Part shown: positions 34,694-43,535 of the stretch, in pieces | How the letters are laid out: every line of letters begins with the position of its first letter | Position numbering within the stretch: position 1 is the first letter of the stretch | Assembly: GCA_944326915.1 (NCBI GenBank) | Contig: CALVFT010000007.1 | Coordinates: 1 to 59,176, forward strand | Length of the DNA: 59,176 nucleotides | From: Candidatus Gastranaerophilales bacterium | GTDB lineage: Bacteria > Cyanobacteriota > Vampirovibrionia > Gastranaerophilales > Gastranaerophilaceae | Direction of reading: 5' to 3' | Made by a program: the position numbers and the translations under genes | The notes under the pieces: model-generated | The model's database searches: none | What the model was told of the DNA's origin: nothing | The model's input: the letters and a program-made list of their open reading frames with translations, nothing else

Positions 34694-36361
34694 ATGAATG
34701 AGACTTTAAAACAGACACTTAAACTTTTACCATCACTTCCAGGGTGTTATTTATACTACAACAAAGAAGGTGAAATCATTTATGTTGGAAAAGCTAAGAT
34801 TCTAAAAAGAAGGGTTATGAGCTACTTCAACAGAAAACACGATAGCGTAAAAGTCAACGTACTAGTCTCACAAATAGAAAAACTGGAATATATTATCACA
34901 AATACTGAAGTAGAAGCACTTATTCTAGAGAGTCACCTTATAAAAAAGCACAAACCTAAATACAATATTTTACTTAAAGATGATAAAAAATATCCTTATT
35001 TTCTAATTACAGATGAAGATTTCCCAAGAATTACGATTGTTAGAAAAAAGAACATGAATCCTGAAAAAGGGAAATATTACGGTCCATACACTGATGTAAG
35101 AGCAATGCATGCAACATTAGATTTTCTAAAAAAAATTTTCCCTTTAAAACAATGCAAAACCCCTAAATTCAAAGATCGACCATGCCTGTATTACCATATA
35201 GGACGATGCATGGCTCCTTGTCAAAATCTTGTTACAAGCGAGGAATATAAAAATATTGTAAAACAAGCAGAATTATTCCTATCAGGGAAGCAATCAGAAT
35301 TGATGAAACAACTGCAAGAACAGATGATGAAATATTCTGAATCTGAGCAATTCGAAAAAGCTGCAAAATTACGAGACAGTTACCTTGACCTAAAAAAGAC
35401 TCTCGAAAAACAAAAAGTTGTTTATGAAAATACGAAACTTAATGAAGATATAATTTCTCTACTTTGTGATGATGGAATATTTGCGATTGTAATCCTTATG
35501 ATTAGAGAAGGACGATTAATCGATAAAAAAGACTTTATTTACGAAGTAGAAGAAGCTGATAAAACTGAATTTTTTGCAACGTTCTTCAAAGAATATTACA
35601 GTACACTAACTCTTGGATTCCCTGACAGAATAGTATCAAATGAATTGGAAGCAGTTGGAGAAAAATCTCTTTATGAAGAATGGCTCGAAATTCTTGCTCA
35701 AAAGAAAGTTAAGATAAGCTATGGAAAATCTGCGCAAGGGAAAGAACTGCAAATGCTTGCGGATAAAAATGCTAAAGTAGTTCTAGATAATGCAAAGCTT
35801 GCAAAAATGTCAAAAATTAGAGATGATTTTAACGAAATAGGCTCATATCTTGCAGAAAAATTACAACTTAATAACTTCCCCCACAGAATTGAATGTTACG
35901 ATATTTCACATATACAAGGAACTAATACAGTAGCCTCCATGGTAACATTTATAAACGGATTAAGTAAAAAATCAGAATATAAAAAATTCAAAGTTAAATC
36001 GACAGAAGGGAAACCCGATGATTTTCTTTCAATGAAAGAAGTACTTACAAGAAGATTATCACACCTTGGCGAAAAAAATTGGGACAAACCGGATTTAATA
36101 ATCATTGATGGAGGTAAAGGGCAACTATCCAGTGTTATGCAAATAATAGATGAACTGGGTGTAAAAGGTATTGATGTTGTATCTCTTGCAAAAAGAAATG
36201 AAGAAGTATTTTTACCAAACAATTCAAACCCAATAATATTACCAAGAAAATCAAGTGCACTTTTTCTTTTCCAAAGAATAAGAGACGAAGCCCACCGTTT
36301 TGCAATTACATACCATAGAAAACTACGCTCTAAATCAATGACAAAAGAAGAAACTAAATAA
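34694..36361 (+). CDS. uvrC: Excinuclease ABC subunit C, lacking the C-terminal HhH domain
   Basis: 555 residues, against about 600-620 normally. GIY-YIG nuclease at the start (LPGCYLYYNKEGEIIYVGKAK), cysteine cluster CKTPKFKDRPCLYYHIGRCMAPC, UVR motif SESEQFEKAAKLRDSY (about 217-232) and RNase H-like second nuclease (ECYDISHIQGTNTVASMV, DLIIIDGGKGQLSS, FQRIRDEAHRFAITYHR) are all present. The reading ends at RSKSMTKEETK, where other UvrC proteins enter the tandem helix-hairpin-helix. Only one base lies between its stop and the end of the convergent gene. Makes the dual incisions in nucleotide excision repair; 3' and 5' nuclease centres look intact. Confidence 0.95.
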   Translation: MNETLKQTLKLLPSLPGCYLYYNKEGEIIYVGKAKILKRRVMSYFNRKHDSVKVNVLVSQIEKLEYIITNTEVEALILESHLIKKHKPKYNILLKDDKKYPYFLITDEDFPRITIVRKKNMNPEKGKYYGPYTDVRAMHATLDFLKKIFPLKQCKTPKFKDRPCLYYHIGRCMAPCQNLVTSEEYKNIVKQAELFLSGKQSELMKQLQEQMMKYSESEQFEKAAKLRDSYLDLKKTLEKQKVVYENTKLNEDIISLLCDDGIFAIVILMIREGRLIDKKDFIYEVEEADKTEFFATFFKEYYSTLTLGFPDRIVSNELEAVGEKSLYEEWLEILAQKKVKISYGKSAQGKELQMLADKNAKVVLDNAKLAKMSKIRDDFNEIGSYLAEKLQLNNFPHRIECYDISHIQGTNTVASMVTFINGLSKKSEYKKFKVKSTEGKPDDFLSMKEVLTRRLSHLGEKNWDKPDLIIIDGGKGQLSSVMQIIDELGVKGIDVVSLAKRNEEVFLPNNSNPIILPRKSSALFLFQRIRDEAHRFAITYHRKLRSKSMTKEETK

Positions 36362-36362
36362 A

Positions 36363-36692
36363 TTACTCTTCTTCTTTTGAATTCTTTTTAACTTCTTCCC
36401 AACACTCTTTTAAGCCTTCCATAGTTGAACCTTTAGCAAACCATCTTATCGCATAACGTTCATCTGGTCCGAGACTGCCTGTAATTTTCTCTCCAGTCGT
36501 TATATTAAAAACCGCCTCAGACATCGAAATACTAATTATTACATGTGGAGAAGCTTTTTGAGCAGGATCCATTTTTAATTTTAAATTATTGTATCTTGCG
36601 GTATTTAAATTTGATTTATTGTGGGGGTCTGATTGTAAATCAATTATTAAAGTTTTCAATTCCCCTGCCAATTCATTTAAAGACTTAGGCAC
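36363..36692 (-). CDS. Small unknown protein, paralogue of the preceding gene
   Basis: 109 residues, GTG start, overlapping the upstream gene by 8 bases (GTGCCTAA). It shares with that gene the order YNNLKLxM..P, PHxxxSIxxSEAxxxI, EKxxGSL, RYxxRW and a final LKxxW helix. No signal peptide or membrane span. Not recognised. Last gene of the ZorAB-like operon, ending one base from the uvrC stop. Confidence 0.72.
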   Translation of the reverse strand: MPKSLNELAGELKTLIIDLQSDPHNKSNLNTARYNNLKLKMDPAQKASPHVIISISMSEAVFNITTGEKITGSLGPDERYAIRWFAKGSTMEGLKECWEEVKKNSKEEE

Positions 36693-37155
36693 TAGCTTGT
36701 TTCCTCATACTTGATTCAAACGCGACAAATCTGCGGCTATTTTTTACACCTGTACCAGTAACCATATCTGATACATCTTTTATATCATCAATATCACTTT
36801 TAGCAAATGAAAATTTTCTAACAGTAGTCTTATTACCTAAATTAGTTTTTGTAATATAAGCCCAATGTTTTTTCAATTCTCCTTTAATATTACTTCTTCC
36901 AGCCCAACGTACAATATAACGGTCTTCGCCGCTCAAGCTACCTGAAACTTTTTCACAACTTTCAATATCATAACAAGCCTCAGAAATCCCAATAGAAACC
37001 CAAAAATGAGGGGTCGGATTTTTTTTAGGCTCCATATACAACTTCAAATTGTTGTATTTCTGCTGAACTTGTGAATTTCTATTATAAGAATCCGCAACCA
37101 CATCAACTAAATAATCTTTTAAACTATTTGCAAATACAGTAATTGACTCTGCCAT
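36685..37155 (-). CDS. Small unknown protein, first of a tandem paralogous pair
   Basis: 156 residues, cytosolic. Core (about 10-105): YNNLKLYMEPKKNPTPHFWV, SIGISEACYDIESCEKVSG, SLSGEDRYIVRWAGRSN, ELKKHWAYITKTN. The 50-residue C-terminal extension, rich in lysine and serine (VRKFSFAKSDIDDIKDVSDM...), is absent from the shorter paralogue. GGAG 5 bases before the ATG. Lies 16 bases after the DUF711 gene. Probably arose by tandem duplication and may form a hetero-oligomer with its neighbour (inference). Confidence 0.74.
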   Translation of the reverse strand: MAESITVFANSLKDYLVDVVADSYNRNSQVQQKYNNLKLYMEPKKNPTPHFWVSIGISEACYDIESCEKVSGSLSGEDRYIVRWAGRSNIKGELKKHWAYITKTNLGNKTTVRKFSFAKSDIDDIKDVSDMVTGTGVKNSRRFVAFESSMRKQASA

Positions 37156-37171
37156 TAATTCTCCATTTTCA

Positions 37172-38533
37172 TTAGTTATTCAAACTATGAATCGGTGCTG
37201 GGATGCGTCCTCCGCGTCTAACAAACCCTGTAGATGATAATTGATTAACCGGCATGATAGGAGCTTTTCCTAACAATCCTCCAAAACAAATCTCATCTCC
37301 TATATTCTTTCCCACCGCAGGAATAATTCTAACAGCAGTTGTCTTTTTGTTAATCATTCCTATAGCCATTTCATCCGCAATCATACCTGCAATAGTATCT
37401 ACAGGAGTATCTCCTGGAATTGCAATCATATCAAGTCCAACTGAACAAACACAAGTCATTGCTTCAAGCTTATCAAAAGTTAAATATCCTTTAGAAGCAG
37501 CTTCAATCATGCCCGCATCCTCTGACACAGGAATAAATGCTCCAGATAGCCCTCCGACATGAGAACTCGCCATAATACCGCCTTTTTTCACAGCATCATT
37601 TAACATTGCAAGAGCAGCAGTAGTTCCATGAGCTCCAGCATGTTCTAATCCCATTGCTTGAAAAATACCTGCAACACTATCTCCTTCTGCAGGAGTCGGA
37701 GCTAAAGAAAGATCGATAACTCCAAAAGGAATTCCCAATCTATCAGCTAATTTTCTACCAACTAATTCTCCTGTAGTTGTAATTTTATAAGCTATCTCTT
37801 TAATTTTATTAGAAACTGCACTTAAATCTGCATCATTATCTAGAGCTAATAAAGCAGCTCTAACTACACCAGGACCTGAAACTCCGACATTTAAAGCACA
37901 TTCAGGCTCCCCAATTCCACAAAAAGCACCTGCCATAAATGGGTTATCTCCAGGAGAATTACAAAAACATACAAGTTTTGCAGCCCCTATTCCATCTCTA
38001 TCTTTTGTTAATTCTGCAGCTTTTTTCATTGTTTCTGCCATTTTTAATACAGCATCCATATTTATACCAGCTTTAGATGATGCAATATTAATAGATGAGC
38101 AAAGTCTTTCAGTTTCGGCTAATGCCTGAGGAATACTGTCAATTAAAAGTTTATCACCTTTAGTAAATCCTTTCTCAACTAGCGCAGAAAATCCTCCAAC
38201 AAAATTTACACCTACTTCTTTCGCAACCTTATCCAATGTCTTTGCAATTCGAACATAATCAGGTTCTTTACAAGCCTCTCCAACTAAAGATATTGGAGTT
38301 ACTGATATACGTTTATTGATTATTGGAATAGAATATTCATTTTCTAATTCGTTTGCATATTCTACCAAATTTTTTGCATAACGCTTAATTTTATTATATA
38401 TGTTGTCGCATACTACATTAATATCACTGTCTATACAATCTCTCAAACTGATTGCCATTGTAACAGTCCTAATATCGAGATTATATAATCTAATCATATT
38501 AATTGTTTCTAAAATTTCATTTTCTTTTATCAT
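37172..38533 (-). CDS. DUF711/UPF0210 (PFL family) protein
   Basis: 453 residues, the usual family length. Recognisable stretches include [82 protein letters not shown] and [14 protein letters not shown]. The family resembles pyruvate-formate-lyase-like folds, but its function is unknown. Elsewhere it is usually paired with a small ACT-domain protein; none is present here. Its ATG overlaps the stop of the MotB/ZorB-like gene (ATGA), so it is translationally coupled to a membrane motor component. Confidence 0.9.
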   Translation of the reverse strand: MIKENEILETINMIRLYNLDIRTVTMAISLRDCIDSDINVVCDNIYNKIKRYAKNLVEYANELENEYSIPIINKRISVTPISLVGEACKEPDYVRIAKTLDKVAKEVGVNFVGGFSALVEKGFTKGDKLLIDSIPQALAETERLCSSINIASSKAGINMDAVLKMAETMKKAAELTKDRDGIGAAKLVCFCNSPGDNPFMAGAFCGIGEPECALNVGVSGPGVVRAALLALDNDADLSAVSNKIKEIAYKITTTGELVGRKLADRLGIPFGVIDLSLAPTPAEGDSVAGIFQAMGLEHAGAHGTTAALAMLNDAVKKGGIMASSHVGGLSGAFIPVSEDAGMIEAASKGYLTFDKLEAMTCVCSVGLDMIAIPGDTPVDTIAGMIADEMAIGMINKKTTAVRIIPAVGKNIGDEICFGGLLGKAPIMPVNQLSSTGFVRRGGRIPAPIHSLNN

Positions 38534-39231
38534 TGATGTTGTACTCCTTGGAAAAAGACATCCGCAATATCTGTCTTTTTAACTTTTAATCTTAATTCTA
38601 CCCTTCTACTTTTGGCAAAATCTTCCTTTCCATCTACATAAATCGGTTCAGAAAAACTCTTGCCTTCTACTATTAGAAGCTTGCGGAGTTGTTCACTATA
38701 TTTTTTATCATAATTTGTTTTAAACATATAATCAGCTACAGAATTTGCTCTTTGAAGACTTAAAGCCATATTCCTCATATATTGTTCATCTTTAGTTTTT
38801 AATCCGGCATAAGACTGACTATCGGTATGCCCTTGGATAATTAAATTTTCTATTCCATCAACTAATTCTTTTCTAGAAAAAATATTGTTTATATATATTG
38901 GAATTAATTTATCTAAATAAGCCTTACCCTTTTTCGATAGCGTGTAACTATTTACCTCAAACAATTCTAAATCAGAAATTTTTATATCTCCAGTTACCGC
39001 ATCAACTTGAGCATCAATCTTTGCTTCTTTTAACTCTTTAATCAATTCTTTTGAAGCCTCAATTTGAGTCTGTTTTTGATCTAATTTTTGTTGTGTAAAA
39101 CCAGTCATAGCAAGTACAAACAATGTCATGAAAATAATAGCAAGACCTAATAACAGGTCAGCCATGGTAACCCAGAAAATATTACCTGCATCTTCTTCTT
39201 GTTTTTGTCCTTTTCTAGCCATCAATCCCAT
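38530..39231 (-). CDS. MotB/ZorB-like OmpA-domain protein
   Basis: 233 residues. Short cytoplasmic start, one membrane span [20 protein letters not shown] with an aspartate (D25) where MotB and ZorB carry the ion-binding Asp. A linker coil (about 45-75) and a C-terminal OmpA/peptidoglycan-binding domain follow: [11 protein letters not shown] (about 133-143), [22 protein letters not shown] (about 208-215). It would anchor an ion-driven stator to the cell wall. AAGAGG ribosome site 7 bases before the ATG; 11 bases after the MotA/ZorA-like gene. MotB of flagella is less likely because no flagellar gene is near. Confidence 0.85.
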   Translation of the reverse strand: MGLMARKGQKQEEDAGNIFWVTMADLLLGLAIIFMTLFVLAMTGFTQQKLDQKQTQIEASKELIKELKEAKIDAQVDAVTGDIKISDLELFEVNSYTLSKKGKAYLDKLIPIYINNIFSRKELVDGIENLIIQGHTDSQSYAGLKTKDEQYMRNMALSLQRANSVADYMFKTNYDKKYSEQLRKLLIVEGKSFSEPIYVDGKEDFAKSRRVELRLKVKKTDIADVFFQGVQHQ

Positions 39232-39242
39232 AAAAAAGCCTC

Positions 39243-40151
39243 TTAGAATAACTCATCTACTTCATCAGAACCGCCACTTTTTTTAGCGACTTCTTTCATA
39301 TTTTTGTTCATTTGATTTATACCAAAAATCAAGTTTTCTAAATATGGAACAAGGTTACTTGCTATACCTGAATTCAATGCAACCTTAAATTGATTAGGCA
39401 TAGCTGAAATTAAATTTGAAATAGAATTATTTTGAATCTTTGTTTCTTTCAACAATTCTAGCAAGAACTTCTCTGAAGAAATATTGTCAAATAACTTACC
39501 CATTATATCTTCACAAGCAGATAGAGGTCTTCGACATAAATTCTGGAAAGTAATTCTTTCAAATGTCATAAATATAAGAGAAGAGCCTACCGCAAAAACT
39601 GATACCAAAGCTGCGACCTGCATACTACTCATCAATCCTGCTACTGATGATATGGTTCTTTCTTGTGTTGAAAAGTCTATTTTACCGAACGCTATAGCGA
39701 TGTTTAAGAACGTAAATAGCGGACCAAAACCAGTTAATATTGTTGGAACAGATTGTAAAAACTTGTAATTAAATTTAGAAGTGATTAAAGATTCATCATT
39801 AAAAAAGTATATAGGATCAACTGTAGTTTGAATATTCTGCACAGTTGAAGAAACTTCCTTATAGGTCAAATCATTATTCTTACCCTTCAACGCCACAGAT
39901 TCCGAAAATACCAAAGTATTTTTAAATTCTAACCAAATAGCTGAAACGTATGGATTCATAGACATCCATTCATCTATTTCTTTAAACCTAAAATTTAAAT
40001 CAGTCTTTTTAAACCTTGAAATAAAAGCATAAAACACTTTTAAGTTCTTACTTATGTATAAATAATTTTTTGTACAATATGCTATTGAAAACAAAAAAGT
40101 AAAAAGAACTATCAAAATCGGTATATCAGTAAAAATATGTAATAAATTCAT
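39243..40151 (-). CDS. MotA/ZorA-like membrane channel subunit, short tail
   Basis: 302 residues from the ATG at 40151, chosen for GGAGA 6 bases upstream; the frame is open 33 bases earlier. N-terminal span PILIVLFTFLFSIAY, cytoplasmic helices, then two spans TILTGFGPLFTFLNIAIAF and MSSMQVAALVSVFAVGSSLIF typical of the MotA/TolQ/ExbB fold. The YFFNDESLI...SVPTILTGFGPLFTFL order resembles ZorA of Zorya anti-phage systems. The tail after the last span is only about 100 residues, far shorter than the long helical ZorA tail. Forms a stator with the next gene (inference). First gene of a five-gene operon. Confidence 0.8.
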   Translation of the reverse strand: MNLLHIFTDIPILIVLFTFLFSIAYCTKNYLYISKNLKVFYAFISRFKKTDLNFRFKEIDEWMSMNPYVSAIWLEFKNTLVFSESVALKGKNNDLTYKEVSSTVQNIQTTVDPIYFFNDESLITSKFNYKFLQSVPTILTGFGPLFTFLNIAIAFGKIDFSTQERTISSVAGLMSSMQVAALVSVFAVGSSLIFMTFERITFQNLCRRPLSACEDIMGKLFDNISSEKFLLELLKETKIQNNSISNLISAMPNQFKVALNSGIASNLVPYLENLIFGINQMNKNMKEVAKKSGGSDEVDELF

Positions 40152-40174
40152 AACACTCTCCACTTTCGGACAAC

Positions 40175-40203
40175 ATTGTACCATGACTGGGATAACAATG
40201 CAA
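40175..40203 (-). promoter_or_regulatory. Promoter of the MotA/ZorA-like operon
   Basis: On the minus strand: TTGCAT (40203-40198), 17-base spacer ending in TGG (extended -10), TACAAT (40180-40175). The start would be near 40168, giving a leader of about 17 bases that contains the GGAGA site. Confidence 0.6.
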
Positions 40204-40343
40204 AATATTCAAATTTTGATACCAATCTGTAATCATAAATAAATATTAATATATTCTCCAATATAGTCTTATCCCGAAAGGGGATTATTTTATATAAAAA
40301 TACATTTACAATTTCAATATAACATTTTGTGGAGTAATTTAAC

Positions 40344-40652
40344 ATGTTAATGGGAAACGATTATCACGATTGCAATGGATACAATCGTCTGGAAATGAAA
40401 AACGTAAATAAAGAAATTCTTTCCTGGCTAGAAGACATCATAGAAGAAAACAACAGCCGTATCGAAAGAAAAGAATGGAAAAGTAAATATAACAGCTATG
40501 TTGTATATGATTATGAGCCATTCTGTACGGACGGATTTGAAATAAATTTGGTAATAACTTCTCATGATGCCGCGTACTTAAATTTTATCAAATATTTATA
40601 TGAAGAAAAAATTAGTACGATTGAGTATCTTAATAATTGCATTAGTGTCTAA
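40344..40652 (+). CDS. Small unknown cytosolic protein
   Basis: 102 residues, acidic, tyrosine- and asparagine-rich, no signal or membrane segment, not recognised. GTGGAG lies 9 bases before the ATG. Single-gene unit ending at a strong terminator. Divergent from the MotA/ZorA-like operon, so a regulatory link is possible but unproven. Confidence 0.7.
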   Translation: MLMGNDYHDCNGYNRLEMKNVNKEILSWLEDIIEENNSRIERKEWKSKYNSYVVYDYEPFCTDGFEINLVITSHDAAYLNFIKYLYEEKISTIEYLNNCISV

Positions 40653-40690
40653 AAAAGAGGTTCTTTTATAAAAGAACCTCTTTTTTTTAT
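40651..40690. terminator. Symmetric terminator between convergent genes
   Basis: Long stem GAGGTTCTTT/AAAGAACCTC with loop TATA, six A before and eight or more T after. It begins at the stop of the 102-residue gene and ends at the stop of the zinc-ribbon gene. Confidence 0.92.
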
Positions 40691-40691
40691 T

Positions 40692-40967
40692 CTATTCTGC
40701 AATTTCTTTACTAAAACAATCTTTGCAATAGACTTCCTTTCCTGGGATTGGTTTAAACGGAACTTGAGTTTGTGCTCCGCATTTTGAACAAACCGCATCA
40801 TACATTTTGCGACGTTTTCTATTGTTTTGTCTACGTTTTTTTCTGCATTCAGGGCATCTTTTTGGTTTGTTTACAAGTCCCTTTTCTGCATAAAATTCTT
40901 GTTCACCCGCAGTAAAGATAAATTCAGCCCCACAATCTTCACATACAAGTTTTTCATCTTGGTACAT
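40692..40967 (-). CDS. Double zinc-ribbon protein
   Basis: 91 residues. First ribbon CEDCGAEFIFTAGEQEFY then PKRCPECRKKRR; the spacing and the EQEFYAEKGL motif match the small zinc-binding domain often called zf-trcl. Second ribbon is CSKCGAQTQVPFKPIPGKE followed by CKDC, a CxxC-x17-CxxC form. A strongly basic link (KKRRQNNRKRRK) between them suggests binding of nucleic acid or ribosomes. Function unknown. AGGAG ribosome site. Confidence 0.85.
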   Translation of the reverse strand: MYQDEKLVCEDCGAEFIFTAGEQEFYAEKGLVNKPKRCPECRKKRRQNNRKRRKMYDAVCSKCGAQTQVPFKPIPGKEVYCKDCFSKEIAE

Positions 40968-41126
40968 TTGCTTTCTCCTAGTTTAATTTGTACTTTACGG
41001 TTCTAATTACATCAAGATGCTTTTAAACCATTCAGAAATCTTTTGCAAAATTTCTCTAATCACTTGATTATATACTATTTATCGAAATTATGCAATAGGA
41101 GATTAGCCAAATAGATAATTAAATTT

Positions 41127-43085
41127 TTAAATTATCGTAGATAAAGATGGAGCAATTGCAATAAAATGTCTTATTAAATCTGAATCCCAATACTTACCAG
41201 CTCCTTCTTTTAGGATTTCGCAAGCTTTTTCTACACTCATTCCTTTACGATAAGGTCTATCTGATATCAATGCATGGAAGGTATCTGCAACAGCTACGAT
41301 ACGTGCTGCAAGAGGAATTTCCTCTCCTTTTAGTTTTTCAGGATAGCCACTTCCATCAACATGCTCATGGTGATACTTGACCATAGGAATCAAATCACGC
41401 AAAGCCTCATTCGGAGCAAGAACCTTCTCGGCACCTATGACTGGATGTTGCTTCATAATTTGCCATTCATCATCATCCAGCTTGCCTGGTTTTTTCAATA
41501 CATTTTCAGGAATACCAATTTTACCAACATCATGTAACAATGCGCCAAGTGTTATTCTTTGAACTTCATCTTCCGGTAAATTTATCGCTCTAGCTAGAGC
41601 TTCTGAATATCTTGAAACAGAAGTAGAATGACCTTTTGTATATGGATCTTTCGCATCAATTGCAGATGCTAAAGAATTCGCCATTTCCCACAAGTGGTTT
41701 TGCGAAATAATTTGCTCATTATTAAACTTATGCACAAGTTCTTCTTCAAAATTGATACCCAACTGAGCATGACGTTTAGCAATAATTTCTGCAAATGAAT
41801 TCAAAGCTGCATCATCCCAGAAATTAAAATCAGAAGAACTAATAATTGCAGACATACCTTCTTTATAGCCTTTTGCTTGAGAAATATACATCGCTTGTTC
41901 TGCTAAAATCAACAATTTTTCCTGATCTCTAGAACATTCAGGGTATGTAGCAATACCTACAGAAACTTTGACCGGACCTACATCGTCAACAAAACAACAA
42001 GATAGGCAATAAGTTATATATTCTGCCAAATATTTTGCATCAGCAGTATTAGTATCAGGTAAAATTACAGCAATTTCGTCACCGCCATATCTTCCTGCTT
42101 TATCATTACTGCGAATATTCTGCTTGACCTTCTCTGCGAGTAATTTTATTACCTCATCACCCTTTGCATGGCCAAATTCCTTATTTATCTTGGAAATATT
42201 ATTAACATCGAACATTATTATAGATAAATTAGTAGAATTAGCATCAGCCTTTTGTAATTCAGCAGAAAGAACCTCCTGAAAGCCTCTATGATTATACAAA
42301 GATGTCAATGTATCACTATTTGCATACTTATTAGTCTGTTCTATTAAATCTGCATTATGTAAAAATAAAGCACAGTAATTTGCAATAAATGAAAACAATC
42401 CAATATTAGAATCTAATGTTTCTTTGCCCACAATCATAACACCTTTACACTGATTAACCGAAATTAAAGGTAAAATCAATGAAGATGACTTATTTAGATA
42501 AGGGATATTTAAAAAACCATTATCATTTTGAACAACGGGAGCAGATGTCTTGAAACATTTTATTACCGGATTTGATTCATCTGATAGAAATATTTTAGAA
42601 GTATATGTACTTCCCATTGAGTTAAAAATCTTTAAATTTATACACTTTGACTTTTCATGAAAAACCCCGAAAGCAGTATACAAACTATTCAACTTGTCCA
42701 CAAAAATATTATGTACTGCAGAGAATAATGAATGAACATTTTTCTGCTCTACCAATGTTGAACTCAAAGACTGCATTAAGTCTGTATAATCAATAATTTT
42801 TGTTGTTTTTATATTATTCAAATACCCTGCATACATCCTATTTGATGTCTTTTTGGTATTAAAATTATTAATACGAGCAACAATGTTAGCAGTCTCATTT
42901 GAGATAGGATCAGTAATTTGAATATTTTTTTCTTGTGTAGATTCTTCTTTTTTTACATTGGGAACAGAAGGTGCCTTAACTGATTTAGGTTGAGCAGCCA
43001 TAGGATTAGAAACAGCAGAACTTTTTTCTACCTTACTTTTTTTTGATGTTTTTATATTTTCTAACAATTCTTTGTTATTGTTCAA
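41127..43085 (-). CDS. GGDEF and HD-GYP domain protein (c-di-GMP turnover)
   Basis: 652 residues. Low-complexity lysine/serine-rich start (1-70), a GAF-like region (about 100-255: LYTAFGVFHEKSK...KGVMIVGKE), GGDEF domain (DTLTSLYNHRGFQEVL; active-site YGGDEIAVIL about 337-346) and HD-GYP domain (DPYTKGHSTSVSRYSEAL, ALLHDVGKIGIPENVL, YHHEHVDGSGYPEKLKGEEIP). It could both make and hydrolyse cyclic di-GMP; both catalytic motifs look intact. No membrane span or signal. TTG start with AGGTGG 8 bases upstream. Confidence 0.93.
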   Translation of the reverse strand: MNNNKELLENIKTSKKSKVEKSSAVSNPMAAQPKSVKAPSVPNVKKEESTQEKNIQITDPISNETANIVARINNFNTKKTSNRMYAGYLNNIKTTKIIDYTDLMQSLSSTLVEQKNVHSLFSAVHNIFVDKLNSLYTAFGVFHEKSKCINLKIFNSMGSTYTSKIFLSDESNPVIKCFKTSAPVVQNDNGFLNIPYLNKSSSLILPLISVNQCKGVMIVGKETLDSNIGLFSFIANYCALFLHNADLIEQTNKYANSDTLTSLYNHRGFQEVLSAELQKADANSTNLSIIMFDVNNISKINKEFGHAKGDEVIKLLAEKVKQNIRSNDKAGRYGGDEIAVILPDTNTADAKYLAEYITYCLSCCFVDDVGPVKVSVGIATYPECSRDQEKLLILAEQAMYISQAKGYKEGMSAIISSSDFNFWDDAALNSFAEIIAKRHAQLGINFEEELVHKFNNEQIISQNHLWEMANSLASAIDAKDPYTKGHSTSVSRYSEALARAINLPEDEVQRITLGALLHDVGKIGIPENVLKKPGKLDDDEWQIMKQHPVIGAEKVLAPNEALRDLIPMVKYHHEHVDGSGYPEKLKGEEIPLAARIVAVADTFHALISDRPYRKGMSVEKACEILKEGAGKYWDSDLIRHFIAIAPSLSTII

Positions 43086-43363
43086 AATTTAATCCACCTA
43101 TCTACACTGCTATAATAAAACAAGTGATTCTTTTTTTTTGCCGAATAATAACGTATCACTTAACATTACTTAAGACTATTCTAATATAATATTGAACAAA
43201 TACAATACGTCATTTAGATGGCAATATGTACTGTTAATGTAAATCGTATAGTTATAACACAAACCTAATTTCTACTACATGCATAGTATAAATCTTTTAT
43301 CTAATTTTTTAAAGTAAATTTTTCTAAAGATTTACAGTTCTTTATTATTTTTTTTACGATTTA

Positions 43364-43372
43364 TGTTATAAT
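43364..43372 (+). promoter_or_regulatory. Extended -10 promoter of the ion transporter gene
   Basis: TG (43364-43365), T, TATAAT (43367-43372), with no good -35. A start near 43379 gives a leader of about 157 bases. The stretch 43086-43360 holds the minus-strand gene's upstream region and otherwise nothing that I can identify. Confidence 0.5.
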
Positions 43373-43378
43373 TTTTTT

Positions 43379-43535
43379 ATAAAAAAAGAGCCGAGCTTAT
43401 GTAATAAGGCAAATATATACAGGAAGTTTATCTTTTTGGAGTGTAGATATTTGTGTAAGCCATTCGGGATATTCGAAAAAGAAGTTTTTTAGATATACTA
43501 AAAACACTTCAGTTACCACTTATTGGAGATTTAAA
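43379..43535 (+). promoter_or_regulatory. Long structured 5' leader of the ion transporter gene, riboswitch candidate
   Basis: A small hairpin (CTTAT 43396-43400 with ATAAG 43404-43408) is followed by a 10-pair helix with one mismatch (43410-43420 CAAATATATAC with 43443-43453 GTAGATATTTG) closing a 22-base loop. About 80 less structured bases follow, to the TTGGAG ribosome site. The layout fits a ligand-sensing or thermosensing leader. I could not match it to a known riboswitch class. Confidence 0.35.

Noticed and set aside
40152-40184. Upstream start of the MotA/ZorA-like gene at 40184
   Set aside because: That ATG lies on the promoter -10/start region; the ATG at 40151 has GGAGA at the right distance.
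36363-40203. A complete Zorya phage-defence system
   Set aside because: Only ZorA- and ZorB-like proteins are present. No ZorC, ZorD helicase or ZorE nuclease is found in or next to the operon, and the ZorA tail is short, so I call it ZorAB-like only.
43086-43360. Small genes or RNA genes in the gap before the transporter
   Set aside because: Only reading frames of 16 codons or fewer without ribosome sites, and no tRNA-like cloverleaf could be seen.
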